A DNA stretch of 64,000 bases, from the NCBI GenBank assembly GCA_947561395.2, contig OX387184.1, forward strand, positions 28,138,766-28,202,765. Reading direction: 5' to 3'. Positions 22,496-33,786 of this stretch are shown here, one piece after another; the first letter of the stretch is position 1; each line of letters opens with the position of its first letter. The notes below the pieces were generated by a model, which had not been told where the DNA came from, did no database searches, and saw nothing but the letters and a program-made list of their open reading frames with translations. Source of the stretch: Buxus sempervirens. Taxonomy: Eukaryota; Streptophyta; Magnoliopsida; Buxales; Buxaceae. A program made the translations under genes and the position numbers.

Positions 22496-24543
22496 ATGAC
22501 AGAAGCAGCAGTATCCTTTCTTATTAACAAATTGGGGGAGTTTGCAAGTTCAAAAGTAGGTTGGCATCGACCAATAAAGATGTGAACCTACTACAAGATT
22601 GGTTGATCGAAGTTCGCCATGACCGCCTAATTATTTCAGTGGTTGGCCCCGGAGGCCTGGGCGAAACTACTCTTGTTAAGAAAGTCTACCATCACATCAA
22701 GGGACAATTTGACTGTTATGCATGGATCTCTGTGTCTCAGGACTTCAAAATGCAGCAAAGTTTACAAATCACATGCTAAAACAATTCTATGAAAGTAGAA
22801 GAGAGGCAATCTTGCTCAAACCGTGTGGATGCAATGGTTTCGGAAGAGTTGGTCAAAAATATCCATAACTGCTTGCAGGATAGAAGGTACCTTCTAGTCC
22901 TTGATGATGTTTGGGATGCCCAAGTTTGGAAAGCAATCAAAGGTGCATTGCCTCGTGAAGGCAAAGGTAAGATTATTTTAACAACTCGCTTGTGAGCTTT
23001 AGCTTCTCCAGTAAATGACATCTATAAGGTTCATCGTATGAATCGATTATCCAAAGAATTATCTTAGGAACTTTTCCGTAGAAAAGCATTTAGGAATAGC
23101 ATTCCTAAAGGGTATTGTCCACCACGTACACTAGAGACAAACAGGAGGAGCATTGGTGCAAAAATGTGAAGGGTTGCCATTGGCAGTTGTTGCCATTGGA
23201 GGCCTCATGTCACAAAAGAGTTATAGCTTGTCCTGGTGGGATGACGTCCTGGAGAATCTAGATTGGGAATTGAATCACAATCTAGATCTAGAAAAACTAA
23301 GTCGCGTCCTTTTGACAAGTTAAAATTACTTGGCTCCTCCGTTGAAATATTGTTTCTTATATTGTGGTATGTTTCCGGAGGATTATGAAATCTAAGCATC
23401 AAGATTGATTCGAGTATGGGTGGCTGAAGTTCTTGTAGAAACTCACACTCGAAAAACATTGGAGGAGGTTGCAAATGAATACTTCTCTCAACTGGTTAAT
23501 AGGGGCTTCCTTCAGCTTGACAACACTTCTAAGGAGTTGGGACAAAAACGCTTTCGAGTGCATGATCTCATGTGGGATATTGCTATTCACATAATGAAAA
23601 AGGAAGAATTTGGTGAAATTCTCGACGATCGAAGCAATAACATAGTTTTAAACAGACAACCTTGTGTGGCAATTCAGAGCAATGGGTTACGTGTTCATCA
23701 ACACCACATGGCTCATCTCAACACTCGCTCTTTTCAGACATTTGAAAAGATAAAGCTATCATATGAGACAATACTGCGGCCTTTGTTAACGACTAAGGGT
23801 ATTAGAACTGTCAGGAATTGTATTCCTTGAGCATTTGCCCAGTGAAGTGGGGGACTTGGTTCGCTTGCGTTATTTGAGTATAAAGAGGACACAAATATCT
23901 GAAACTCCTATTTCATTACAAAATTTGTACAATTTACAGACATTAGATGTTCGAGATACACTCTAGTTAAAAGTTTTCCACAAGGAATGCTTGAAAAGCT
24001 CCCACAATTAAGGCACGTTCTTCTAAAACGGCGAAACTATGATGTACATTTCTTCATTTTGCAAAACATTGCTATTGGTCTCAGCAACTTAATCAACTTG
24101 CAGTCATTGTCCGGAGCACTCGTTGATGAGAGTTTAATATGACAATTTGAGTACTTAACAGGCCAGAGAAAATTGAATCATGAAGTTATGGAAGGACAAG
24201 ACTGTGTGGAGCTTTGTTCTCATATTAAGAAGATGAAAAATCTACGCATCTTGGGAATAAGATGTGATAATGAATGTCTTGATTTGGGAACCATGTCTAC
24301 ACTGTATCGAGAATTTTTTTGGTGTGTGCCATCATTAAGGGGGAGTTACCTTCATCGGTAGGCTCTCTCATCTGTCTTCATACAATCCATTTGTGAGGTA
24401 GCAAATTAAAGGAGGATCCAATGAGCACCTTTTCAAAATTGCCTAGTTTGGAGGTCCTTCAATTATTTGATGCTTACGTTGAAAGAAAGATGAGTTGGGG
24501 TGATGGTTGTATGGAGCTATTTCCGAGACTTAAATTTCTATTC
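22496..24543 (+). pseudogene. CC-NB-LRR (RPM1-like) immune receptor pseudogene, part 1
   Basis: The start MTEAAVSFLINKLGEFASSK is the usual Rx-type coiled-coil opening. The frame then breaks and most of the coiled coil (about 140 residues) is missing. The NB-ARC follows: P-loop GPGGLGETT at about 22645 (Lys replaced by Glu), HFDC-like FDCYAWISVSQDF, Walker B LLVLDDVWD, GKIILTTR, GLPLAVVAIGGLMSQK, YCFLYCGMFPEDYEI, RLIRVWVAE and VHDLMWDIAIH in place of MHD. LRRs begin near 23830 (DLVRLRYLSIKRTQISETP). At least eight stops or frameshifts occur. The LRR runs into the LINE insertion at FPRLKFLF and resumes at 31524 and again at 44153. Confidence 0.92.
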
Positions 24544-24782
24544 TTTTTTTTTGGTAGGAAGATAACTATGCCATTTCATTCATAATGAAAAACATTACAT
24601 TGAGAATGGCCGCAACCTCCATTGATGAAACAGAAAAACAACCATGAAAAGGTTGTGTCAAAAAAATATAAAAGTGGGAGAAGCTGAAGCCCCATTAGAC
24701 AAATTGCAATTCTTAAACAAGGGGTCGGACTTGTAGCCAAAGCTATATGAAACCACCTGAAGAACAAGGGTGAGTTCCGATA

Positions 24783-27700
24783 TGTAACACCCCAGATCCA
24801 AGTTTATTTAAAAACATAAACCCAAACCTTGAATGTTAGGATGAAGGCCCAGAATAACTAATCCAGACTTAAACAATTCCTGTAAATATAATCAAAGTGC
24901 GACAATAAAAGAATTTTTCTTCATAGAAGTGCGGAATGTAAAAATAAAACATCCAATACCAATCCATCAAACTAAGTCTGGATGGGTCAACTAAAATAAA
25001 AATAGTTCAATATCTGCCAAGGTCATCTAAATAAAAATAAACCAATAAAATCCCTCAAAATACTAAGTCAATCAATATTAATGTTCCCTGAACCTACACA
25101 GGAATAAAATAATCTTCTTCCTGGTGGTCAACAAAATCTCCTAGAGTGTCTACCCCTGTAGCGTCCTCACCAGGAATATCTGAAAACAAAACCAATAAAA
25201 CGAATATGTAAGAAACAACACCTCAATAAGTAGTCATGCAAATAACTTAATCAGTTAAAATATATGCAATGTTTAATCAAACTAATCACGGTAAATACAG
25301 CATAATAATAAACAAAAAAAAATGAATACAGTGTAACCACAAATATTTTTACCTCATGGGACTCATGAAATAGAAAACCAGAGAAAGAACGTAAACATGT
25401 GCCAATATGCTACCTAACTAATTTACAGGTGGACCAGACGAAACCACAGACTGGATATTTAACACCCAACGGAAGTACCCAACCAAAACTGGAGTGGGTA
25501 ACGTAGCGACCGACAAATCCAAGAGCGGTACCATCCTCGAGATGATAGAATGCCTATGTCACAAAATTCAAACCCCTCTAAAAGATATTTCACTTACTAG
25601 CTACTCTATGGATCCATGTAAGCGCTAAGCCCACTCAACGGTGGAAAACCAAACCAGGTGATGGACATATCTCCTGAAAATACCTACATATGCGGAGACA
25701 CAATCGTGTCAATATGTAAAACCCTGGATTTTCCTAAAATAAAGTAAATTAAATAAGCCTAATTATTGAGATTTTAAGATTTAATTTAGGTATTGGAGGA
25801 ATAATATTATGATCCAAAGAGATATTAGTAACAAAATAAATAAAAAAATAATTTTGAGTAACTAGGGATTTAAATTGTGGTAGGAAAGAGCAAGGTCGAT
25901 TTAGACAAATTGGGAGAGTGACTTAAATATAAATGTTGGAAAATATAGGTATTAATCCAAGTACATTATATGGTTAAGATGGATGTGAGGAATAAAGAGG
26001 AGAATTTTTGGAAAAAGATCCAAAGGTTAAGTATGGAATTACAAGGAAATGGTATTTTAGTCATTTTCCAATTAGCCAAATTAATATATTAAGTAATTAA
26101 ATAATTATTAGACTTGAAATATTTAACTAGACCTAATTTGGGTTAGGTTTGAATTTAAATAGTAAATTATGGCTTAAAAGTAAGAAAAAGGGTATATTGG
26201 TGATTATGGTTGATAAGGAGCCTTAAATTTGAGGATAAGAGGAGCTTTGGGGTGTTTTAGTAATATTTTAAAATAAGAAATTAAAGTAGCACGAAAATAA
26301 ATTAAAATAAATCCTTCTTTTGTATGAGATACTTAAAAAAGGAATTAGAAGGAGGGTTAAGATAGGGAGGTTTCCAATTAAGAGTGGGAATTCTATTTAG
26401 AAGGTCTTTTAAACCTAGTGGGACTTCTAATTAACAAAGCTTATGAAGGGGAGGTCTAGGAAAGGTTTAGGGTTTTTAGCAAGTCAAAAATAAGGAGGAA
26501 AGAGGGGAAAATTCATGCTTGAGCTTGGGAGAAAAATAAAGGAAAGAAGAGAGGAGAGAAAAGAGAGGGAAGAAAAGAAAAAGGGAGGTGTTGTAGAGGT
26601 CCGACCAGCAGACTTTGAACAACGATACACTCAGATCTAGTCGTTGGATCGTCATGAAATTTGGAGGTTATGCTTTATACATGAGATACTTTAATCTCAA
26701 CGGTGGAGATTGGATTTAGATGAGTCTAAGGTGGTGCAAATTAACCCAGAAGTTGGTAGAAAATTAGAATTTGAAAGAAAAAGGAGTTGCAGAGATGACC
26801 GACTAGCCAACTTCGAACGACGAGATAGAAAGATCTAACCGTTGAAATTGGCTGAAATTTTATGATTTTGTTCTACTCATGGAGGCCTTCAAACTGAACG
26901 GTGGAGATCTAATTTAAGTAGTTTAGAGGGGTGCGGTCGAGCTCCAAAAACGGGCACAGAAGAAGTTCTGAAAATTTGGGTTATCAAAAAGGCAAGTAAC
27001 AAACACTTGAAACTGGAGGAACTGCATATTTTCTTGTGTTTTTATAATTGATCGTATTGGTTTTTAAATTGGATTTCATTGGAAAAGTTAGATGATTATA
27101 AAGTTTGATTTGGTGATTTAAATCTCTTTTTAAGAATCAAGAAAAGTGTTGTTCATGGGTGGTTTGATTTAGAAAGAAACCTTAGTTAAATTTTAATCAC
27201 CAAGATTTGTTTAGCATCGTTTTAATCTGTGTTTTGGATTTTGATCTTGGAGATTAGCCGAACTGCATGTTTATGGAATATCTTAATTTCGTACTTGAGT
27301 TTTCGATGAGATTTTGAGGCGTGATTTTGGAGTGCGTTAGATTTATTTCGTTTTGCATTGGATCATCTATTTATAGTGGTAGAAGTATAGGAAAATCTTT
27401 ACAGAGGTTTAGAACTTGGTCAGTCATGGAGTTTTTCGCATTACAGAAAGTCGCAAATCGTAAAGGGTGTCCACCGAGCTGCCGCCAACTTCTATGCTCG
27501 CAGCGGCAACTCAGCGCAAGAGATTTTCGGTGTCCGCTGGGCTGGTGCCGACCTGGTGCCAAGTGTCTGGAGTCAGCGCTAGTGATGTTATGGGTTACCA
27601 CCGAGTTGGTGCCGACCTTGCGCCAAGCGCCATAGGTCAACGCACCCAATAAAATCTTCAGAAACATGCGTCTGACCAATCCAAGCCCAAATTTGATATT

Positions 27701-30624
27701 TTGAGGCTTCAATCTCTTAACCAAAGACTAGATTAGGATAATAGAAGTATCTTATCTACTCAAAAACATCCAGAGTTAAGTCAAACTATTGGTAATCTTA
27801 TGAGTTCCCGAAGTGTTAATTGAAGGACTGTTGGTAGGTTATTTTGTTGTTCCTAACACTATGGGTTGATGATTTAATTTTCTTTTATGTTTTATATTGT
27901 TTTCCAATTGTAAATTTGTTTAATCTGGGTTTGCTTGATTTCAAAGTGCTGAACTGTATTTTTAAAATTTATCTTGGTGTGGGTAAATGGATTTTACTAT
28001 CAGTTGGACATGTGCTTTGGGTTGGAATATTTTACTAAGATATCATGAGATACTGTTCTGGTCTGGAATGACTTGTGATGAGTTGTATTGGGTTATACAT
28101 GATGGTGACCAGTGTTGGTTGTTGTTTTGCAAATGCTGAGTTTTATGAAATTGTTTTACTGTTTTGGTTTAGCTCTACCTAGATCCATGTCTAAGCTTAG
28201 TAATGTGATGGTCTTGTTTATTGATGTAATTGCATGGCCTTGTGTATTGCCACGACCGGTGTAGAGCAACCAGAAACCCTAAGTAGGCCTGGTTATCAAT
28301 GCCGAAACCCGGGGAGTAAGCCGACATTGGATGACGAAACCCTGAGTATGTCGTCTTTTCAAAATTCCGAAACCCTGAGTAGGCCGGAACTGTGTACATG
28401 GAGGAGTAGATATCTCATTGGCATGTCAATTAATCAATTCAAACAATAGTCATGACATTGACCATTCAATGTTTTATTGGTATTGTTATTGAAATATTAT
28501 TTGATAATATTAATGGGATTGTATTTAAACTTTGGAATTATCCTTGTTGATGTTGTCGTTGATTTAATCGTACACCTCATGACTTATTTTATATAAACAT
28601 GGACTGATTTCACGCATGCACCTTGCTACTTGTTGAGATTTATTCTCACTCCGGTTTCTCCCATTTTTCAGGTACTCTTGGTGAAGACGTCAAATTGTGG
28701 GCTAGTTGTAGCTGGGTAGTCTATATAGATGTAGGATTGCTCATGTAATTGAAATCCTTGTATATCATAATTGTTGAATAATAAAGAGAATTTGAATTCA
28801 AGTTTCCGCATTTACTCTGACTATAAAGTTAGAAAAAGTTTTAAATTATTCCATATTTTAGTTGCTTTTGTTGCTTACCATAATACCTCAGGTTTTGGGA
28901 ATTGGACCCGGAACTGGGGCGTTACACAATAACATACCCACAATAGTGGAATAAATAAATTAGGCAATAGCCTTGTAACTATAATGATCGAAAACCCACA
29001 TACGTGGAACCAATACATATGTCTAAAATCCAGGTTTCAACAGGCAACTATGTCCCGGGTGTGTATCGAATAATTCGATGCGCAAAACACGTTCAAGTAA
29101 CTCAAATACAAGTATAGGAACTCTTGAAATCAAGTTTTGTTTAAAAGGGAATTGTCTGGAACAACGATACTCAGGTAAAATGCCACTTTAGTAAAACATA
29201 CTCAAAATCTTTATAAAAATTTATTTTAATTATCCGCTAGTGCAAACTATCTCTAGACACTCAAATCTTAATGGTACATAGGTTTAAATTGAATAAAAAC
29301 ATTTTGTAGTGGAAAACTAGGTAGGTTGGAAATTTGGGAAAAATCTGTCTAGGGCGCTCAAGTGGCATCAAGCGCTCGAACGGGCGGTGTTGAAAACTAG
29401 ATGAATTCAGGGTGGCTGCTCAGCAGTCGCTGGAACGGCGGTTCGGGTATTCCCTTTCTGGGTTTTGATCACTTTCGGGTTTTGAAAATATTAGAAAACC
29501 ACAGGCAGGGCGCCCTCGATAGCGCTCGAGTGCCCATGATTTACCTCTAGGTGCCTACTTGGGCGCATCGAGCGGCAATTCGAACGACCGTTCAAAAATA
29601 CTAATTTCTGCAACTTCCGAAAAAGTGTGTAAATCCATAAAAATTCGAAAACTAAACATTCAAGGCATCAAATCAATTGGGAATCAATTGAAATCATTAT
29701 ATAATCATACTGGGATAGTTTCGGACAATTAAATCTACAAGTACTGTTCAAATGTGACAAAGTCATTCAAAGAAATCATGCTTGGACAGAAATTTCAAAG
29801 AAGCTGCAACCTTCACTAGGCACTGCATAAATCATCTCTAACCATAGGAATTGTTTTCAAAATCATTCTAAAACATTTCTAAGTATCTCAGACATTAAAA
29901 ACATGTATTTATATCCCAAATCAATCACAAACGATTCTTCAAATTCCCGAATAATCATGATCAATGAATAATCATCAAAATATTTGTTTATGCATATTGG
30001 AAAGGACTACTTACTTCTTTTCTGAGATCAAGCCTTCTCCAACAACTCTGGAAATCAACCCAAAAACTAAACAGAACTATAAATCGATCCTTTATTACAT
30101 TAAAACCACACGTGATTGTCTCTTCTACTCCTTCTGATTTTGATGGTTTGCACGAAAATCAAGGCTTGAACTCGCGTATGGGAAAACAAGGAGTAAGAGA
30201 AATGAAAATGGCGGCTATTCACTCTTGGACGTGGACAGTCGCATGCCAAAACTAGGTTAGTTTATTATTATTATTTTTTTCCTTTTTTACTCTTTTGCCC
30301 ATACTAACCTATTAACCCTACTATTCAAATCATCAAACCAAACATGGTCTTGGTCAACCTCACCTCCTCTAATGGGGGTTCAACCACTTAACTCCTTCTC
30401 TTTTCAACAATTAATTAAATCACCAAATATTATAAAAATAATAATACTTAAATTCTAACTTAATATCGAATTAGAAACTCACCTTAATTTAACTCTCGAA
30501 GTTCTCCGAGTCACCTTGAACTTCTCCGGTTTGAACCAATTCCTCATCCCCTGCTTTGTTAACAACCTTGATTAATTTAATTATTTGCCACGATTATTTT
30601 ATTAATAAAATCTGGGATTTTACA
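24783..30624 (-). mobile_element. Solo LTR (about 2.6 kb net), nested in the LINE
   Basis: On the minus strand it starts TGTAAAATCCCAGATTTTAT at 30624 and ends CTGGGGTGTTACA at 24783. It is flanked by CGATA (24778-24782) and CGACA (30625-30629), a 5-bp duplication with one difference. Without the element nested inside, it measures about 2625 bp, close to the related LTRs at 50195 and 50535. It shows no internal domains or second LTR, so it is a solo LTR fossil, probably of a Ty3/Gypsy-type family. Confidence 0.75.
25715..28926 (+). mobile_element. Solo LTR, 3.2 kb, nested in the LTR of 24783-30624
   Basis: It begins TGTAAAACCCTGGATTTTCC and ends GGAACTGGGGCGTTACA, with a perfect CAATA duplication (25710-25714 and 28927-28931). 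It lies in opposite orientation to its host LTR but shares the TGTAAAA..CC / GGGGYGTTACA termini, so it is a relative. No protein-coding part is recognised. It is younger than the surrounding LTR, since it interrupts it and its duplication is unchanged. Confidence 0.8.
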
Positions 30625-31523
30625 CGACAAAGGGTCCATATCAACACGGATTAAAAGTCCCAATAAACGGAATAAAGGCATCTGCATCGAACATGAGATA
30701 GCCAACAAGGGAGTTCTCAGTGAACTGAGAAAACTCCGACTAACAACTGCAATAATCGGGGGCAAATCACCCCTTTAACAAGTAGGCCCAATACAGAAAC
30801 ACCAAAACACTAAACAATAAGACTTAAATCTAAACCAAAAAACCAGAAAAGGGCGATCATCATCACTGGTTTCACCCTGCTTGGGGACCATAGTCCTCCC
30901 ACCGGAGTCGTCAAAAAGCTTCATGGAACTACCAGAAAAGGCGAACAGGATCATGAACCAGCCCAAACACAAAATTCAAGCAAACCCATCGGTATATTAT
31001 GATTTTCAGAGGACCTCCAACCGAAAGATGTAAAAGCAAAAAGATGGCGGTCAGATGCAGAGGGTGATCACCCATCCGGCATTTTCTAATAGTGAAAATT
31101 AGCTAGAACATGACCCGGATGTCATCGTCATCCGCATTGGCGTCATCGTCCTCTTTAGAAGTGGTTTTCATCTTCGTGGTACTTACCAACACAAGAGCTT
31201 AGCCAGAGAAACCAAAAACCCCAGAAGATTAATAGGAAAGAAACAAGCTTGACAGACTTGACAGAGGGATACGAAAAAACGCTGATGAAAATGAGAGTTA
31301 AAGCAGGACGGAGATTTTTAACCGGAGAACAAAGAGGACGACCTAAGCAAGAACACAACCATGAACCCACGAAAACAGCTCATGAAAACTGGAAAGACAT
31401 GGCAAACCTGCTCACTGACAGGGAAATCCACTTAATCTGACTGAAAACTTCAAAGTCGCCTCAAAGCCTTACGCTGACAAGACCCCACTGCCCTCTTTTC
31501 AAAATCGCCTTAAATTTCTATTC

Positions 31524-31600
31524 GTAGGCATTATGTTTGAAGTGGACGAGTTAAGTGAGATAAAAGAGGGCACAATGCCACACTTAGCAAATGGGATCCC
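31524..31600 (+). pseudogene. NB-LRR pseudogene, part 2 (LRR piece between LINE and MULE)
   Basis: The frame continues VGIMFEVDELSEIKEGTMPH, then LANGI, directly from FPRLKFLF on the far side of the LINE. 'ELSEIKEGTMPHL' is the usual late LRR text of RPM1-like receptors. The piece is cut off by the MULE inverted repeat at 31601. Confidence 0.85.
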
Positions 31601-31714
31601 ATACAACCTTTATCTGCAAACCAAAATGCAGCCCAACCACGATTGCGACAGGTGTCCGCTCGTTTTTTAACATAACGGGTTGTATGGGACTAACGGAAAC
31701 GGAGCTTACGCGTT
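31601..31714 (+). repeat. MULE left terminal inverted repeat
   Basis: It matches the reverse complement of 44030-44144 throughout except for a run of six T here against seven there. The match extends 13 bases further out (CAAATGGGATCCC), because the target site itself is palindromic. Confidence 0.95.
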
Positions 31715-31793
31715 GAAATCCGTCAACGTTGCTCTCCCCATTTTCTCTCTCTTCTAAGTCGTAGAGGGAAAACTTCCTTCCAAAAAACAATCT

Positions 31794-31990
31794 GAGCACG
31801 AGAAATTTTGGGACTCTCTGAGGTCGCAAGCTCAGAGAAATTTTGGGACTCTCTGAGGTCCCTGAGGTCGCAAGCTCAGAGAAATTTTGGGACTCTTTGA
31901 GGTCGCAAGCTCAGAGAAATTTTGCTTGCGAAATTTTGGGACTCTCTGAGGTCGCAAGCTCAGAGAAATTTTGGGACTCTCTGAGGTCGC
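31794..31990. repeat. Subterminal tandem repeats, about 35-bp unit, left end of MULE
   Basis: About five copies of a unit built from 'gaaattttgggactctctga' plus 'ggtcgcaagctcaga', some truncated. It sits between the terminal repeat and the presumed transposase leader, where transposase binding or promoter sites would be expected. Confidence 0.9.
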
Positions 31991-33306
31991 AAACCCATTG
32001 CTAACATTGCTGAGCTGCGTTCAAAGATCTTCAAACGACGAATTCAGGTTTACAAAGAACACCGGAAGGTTCTTCGCGTTGTATTGGCTGCATCCTCTGT
32101 TTAATAGATTGGTTTGAGGATCGGCAATCGATGGAGTAAGCAAGAGAGTGAGTGATTTCTTTTTCTTAAACAAATCTCCATTCTCACTGTTGTATCCTTT
32201 CTTTTCTTTTCCCCTTTTTTCTTATTTTGTTTTTCTCTGAAATCAATCGGATTGTGGTTTGTATTCTGGGGGGGTTGAAATGCTACTAACGTTATTGGAA
32301 TTCATGCACTTGGATTTCACAATTGGGGGTTTCCTCCATTGGTAATTGACAGTTATCTGCATGCCAATGGTCTTTGGATTCTACCTTTTTTTTCTTTTCT
32401 GTGCTCATCAAATGGAATACACTTTGTGCTGGGTTTGATTTTTTTTTTTATTCACCACTGGTTAAGTAACTATTTCCTTAACAAGCATATTCAGTTACTG
32501 TTGGAGGGTTTTACTTTTCATCATGATGGAACTTTTATTACCTTCGGGTTTTTATCATTAGTATTTTTGAGTCCTTTATGTCCTAAATCTTAACCCTCCT
32601 CATTTTTTTCCAAGTTATTTATCTCTAATCATATAGTTGTAGTCTGTTTTAGAATTAAATATTAGTGCCAAATGAGCAAAGCTACCAATTTGCTCGAAAG
32701 TTGACTTGCATGATAATTGCCTGCTTCTTATGGATTTTGGCTTTCTAAAATGCTGTAATTAAACTGCATATGTGGTCATCTATTGCTGGTCCTTAAGATA
32801 TTTCATTTTAGACTGCAATAGTAATTAATTTCCCATATATATTACATTACAGGTTCTAACAAATGGGATAGAAGTGAAGCTACAGAGAAATGCCCTTAGT
32901 GTGATTGAAGCTCCAACTGGTCATGAGGATGACGAAGACTTTGCTTGCTATAACACGCAGTGGAATGGCTCCAATATTGGTAAGTTTAGCTTGATACATC
33001 ATATAATCTACTTTATTGTGAGAATGGCTCAGACTTTGATTTTTGTTCGCTTGAGAACATAAAGTGCTGATAAAGGTCTGTTTTAGATCATTTGGACAAA
33101 CTTTCAATGCTATGCTGTTCTGCATTTTATTATTGTTTTCAATCTTCATGAATATGGAACCAGACTCCCCTGTTTTGCTACCTGAGCACATCAGGCTCCT
33201 CCTCCATGTTGCAGAATAGGACTCCACATGCTCCTTTATGCACTGACCATGTAGCAATCAGTAAGAACTTAAACCTTAACAAGATAGACCTTTAGTTTCA
33301 CTTTTA
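31991..33306 (+). other. Presumed 5' leader and introns of the MULE transposase gene
   Basis: After the tandem repeats a GT-starting intron-like stretch begins near 32150. A possible exon 32853-32980 follows a 'ttacag' acceptor, reads IEAPTGHEDDEDFACYNTQW and ends at GGTAAG. Its role is unknown; it may be a coding or leader exon. Confidence 0.35.
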
Positions 33307-33307
33307 T

Positions 33308-33712
33308 CTTCCTACCATTTCAGTTTCACATGGGGCTTAAGGAAATAATTTTGCAACCAATTTTAAGTCTTGGGAAGTGCTAGCTGCATGAAAGCAATAA
33401 ATAATAATAATAAGAGTACAATATTTTACTTTATTGACTGCTATTTTACCATTTCAGTTTCTAATATATACATTAGTTCATGCCCTTTATTTAGTTATTA
33501 GACACTCATATCTTCCTACCATTTCAGTTTCACCTGGGGCTTAAGGAAATAATTTTGCAACCAACTTTAAGTCTTGGGAAGTGCTAGCTGCATGAAAGCA
33601 ATAAATAATCATAATAAGAGTACAATATTTTACTTTATTGACTGCTATTTTACCATTTCAGTTTCTAATATATACATTAGTTCATGCCCTTTATTTAGTT
33701 ATTAGACACTCT
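33308..33712. repeat. Tandem duplication, about 203 bp x 2
   Basis: Two nearly identical copies begin 'atcttcctaccatttcag' at about 33308 and 33511 and end before the first large transposase exon. The copies duplicate a potential splice acceptor tract. Confidence 0.9.
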
Positions 33713-33786
33713 TGAATTATTTTACTTTATTGACTGCTATTATATTTGTCTATTTATCTATTTTCTTTTTGTGTTTGTTCTCTAAT

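Larger units (their letters stand above)
24544..31508 (-). mobile_element. LINE copy inserted in the NB-LRR, with 15-bp target duplication, split by nested LTRs
   Basis: CTTAAATTTCTATTC occurs at 24529-24543 and again at 31509-31523, exactly where the receptor frame breaks (FPRLKFLF) and resumes (VGIMFEVDEL). The plus strand starts with nine T, i.e. a poly-A tail on the minus strand, after a 3' region reading 'catagttatcttcctacc'. LINE sequence is 24544-24782 (3' part) and 30625-31508 (5' part), about 1.1 kb in all. No reverse transcriptase is present, so it is an internally deleted or non-autonomous LINE, or possibly a processed retrocopy. The middle is occupied by a solo LTR with a second one inside it. 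Confidence 0.8.

Noticed and set aside
24783-30624. Interpreting the TGTAACACCCC..GGGGCGTTACA ends as DNA-transposon inverted repeats
   Set aside because: 5-bp duplications, TG..CA ends, consistent 2.6-kb length and lack of any transposase fit solo LTRs better.
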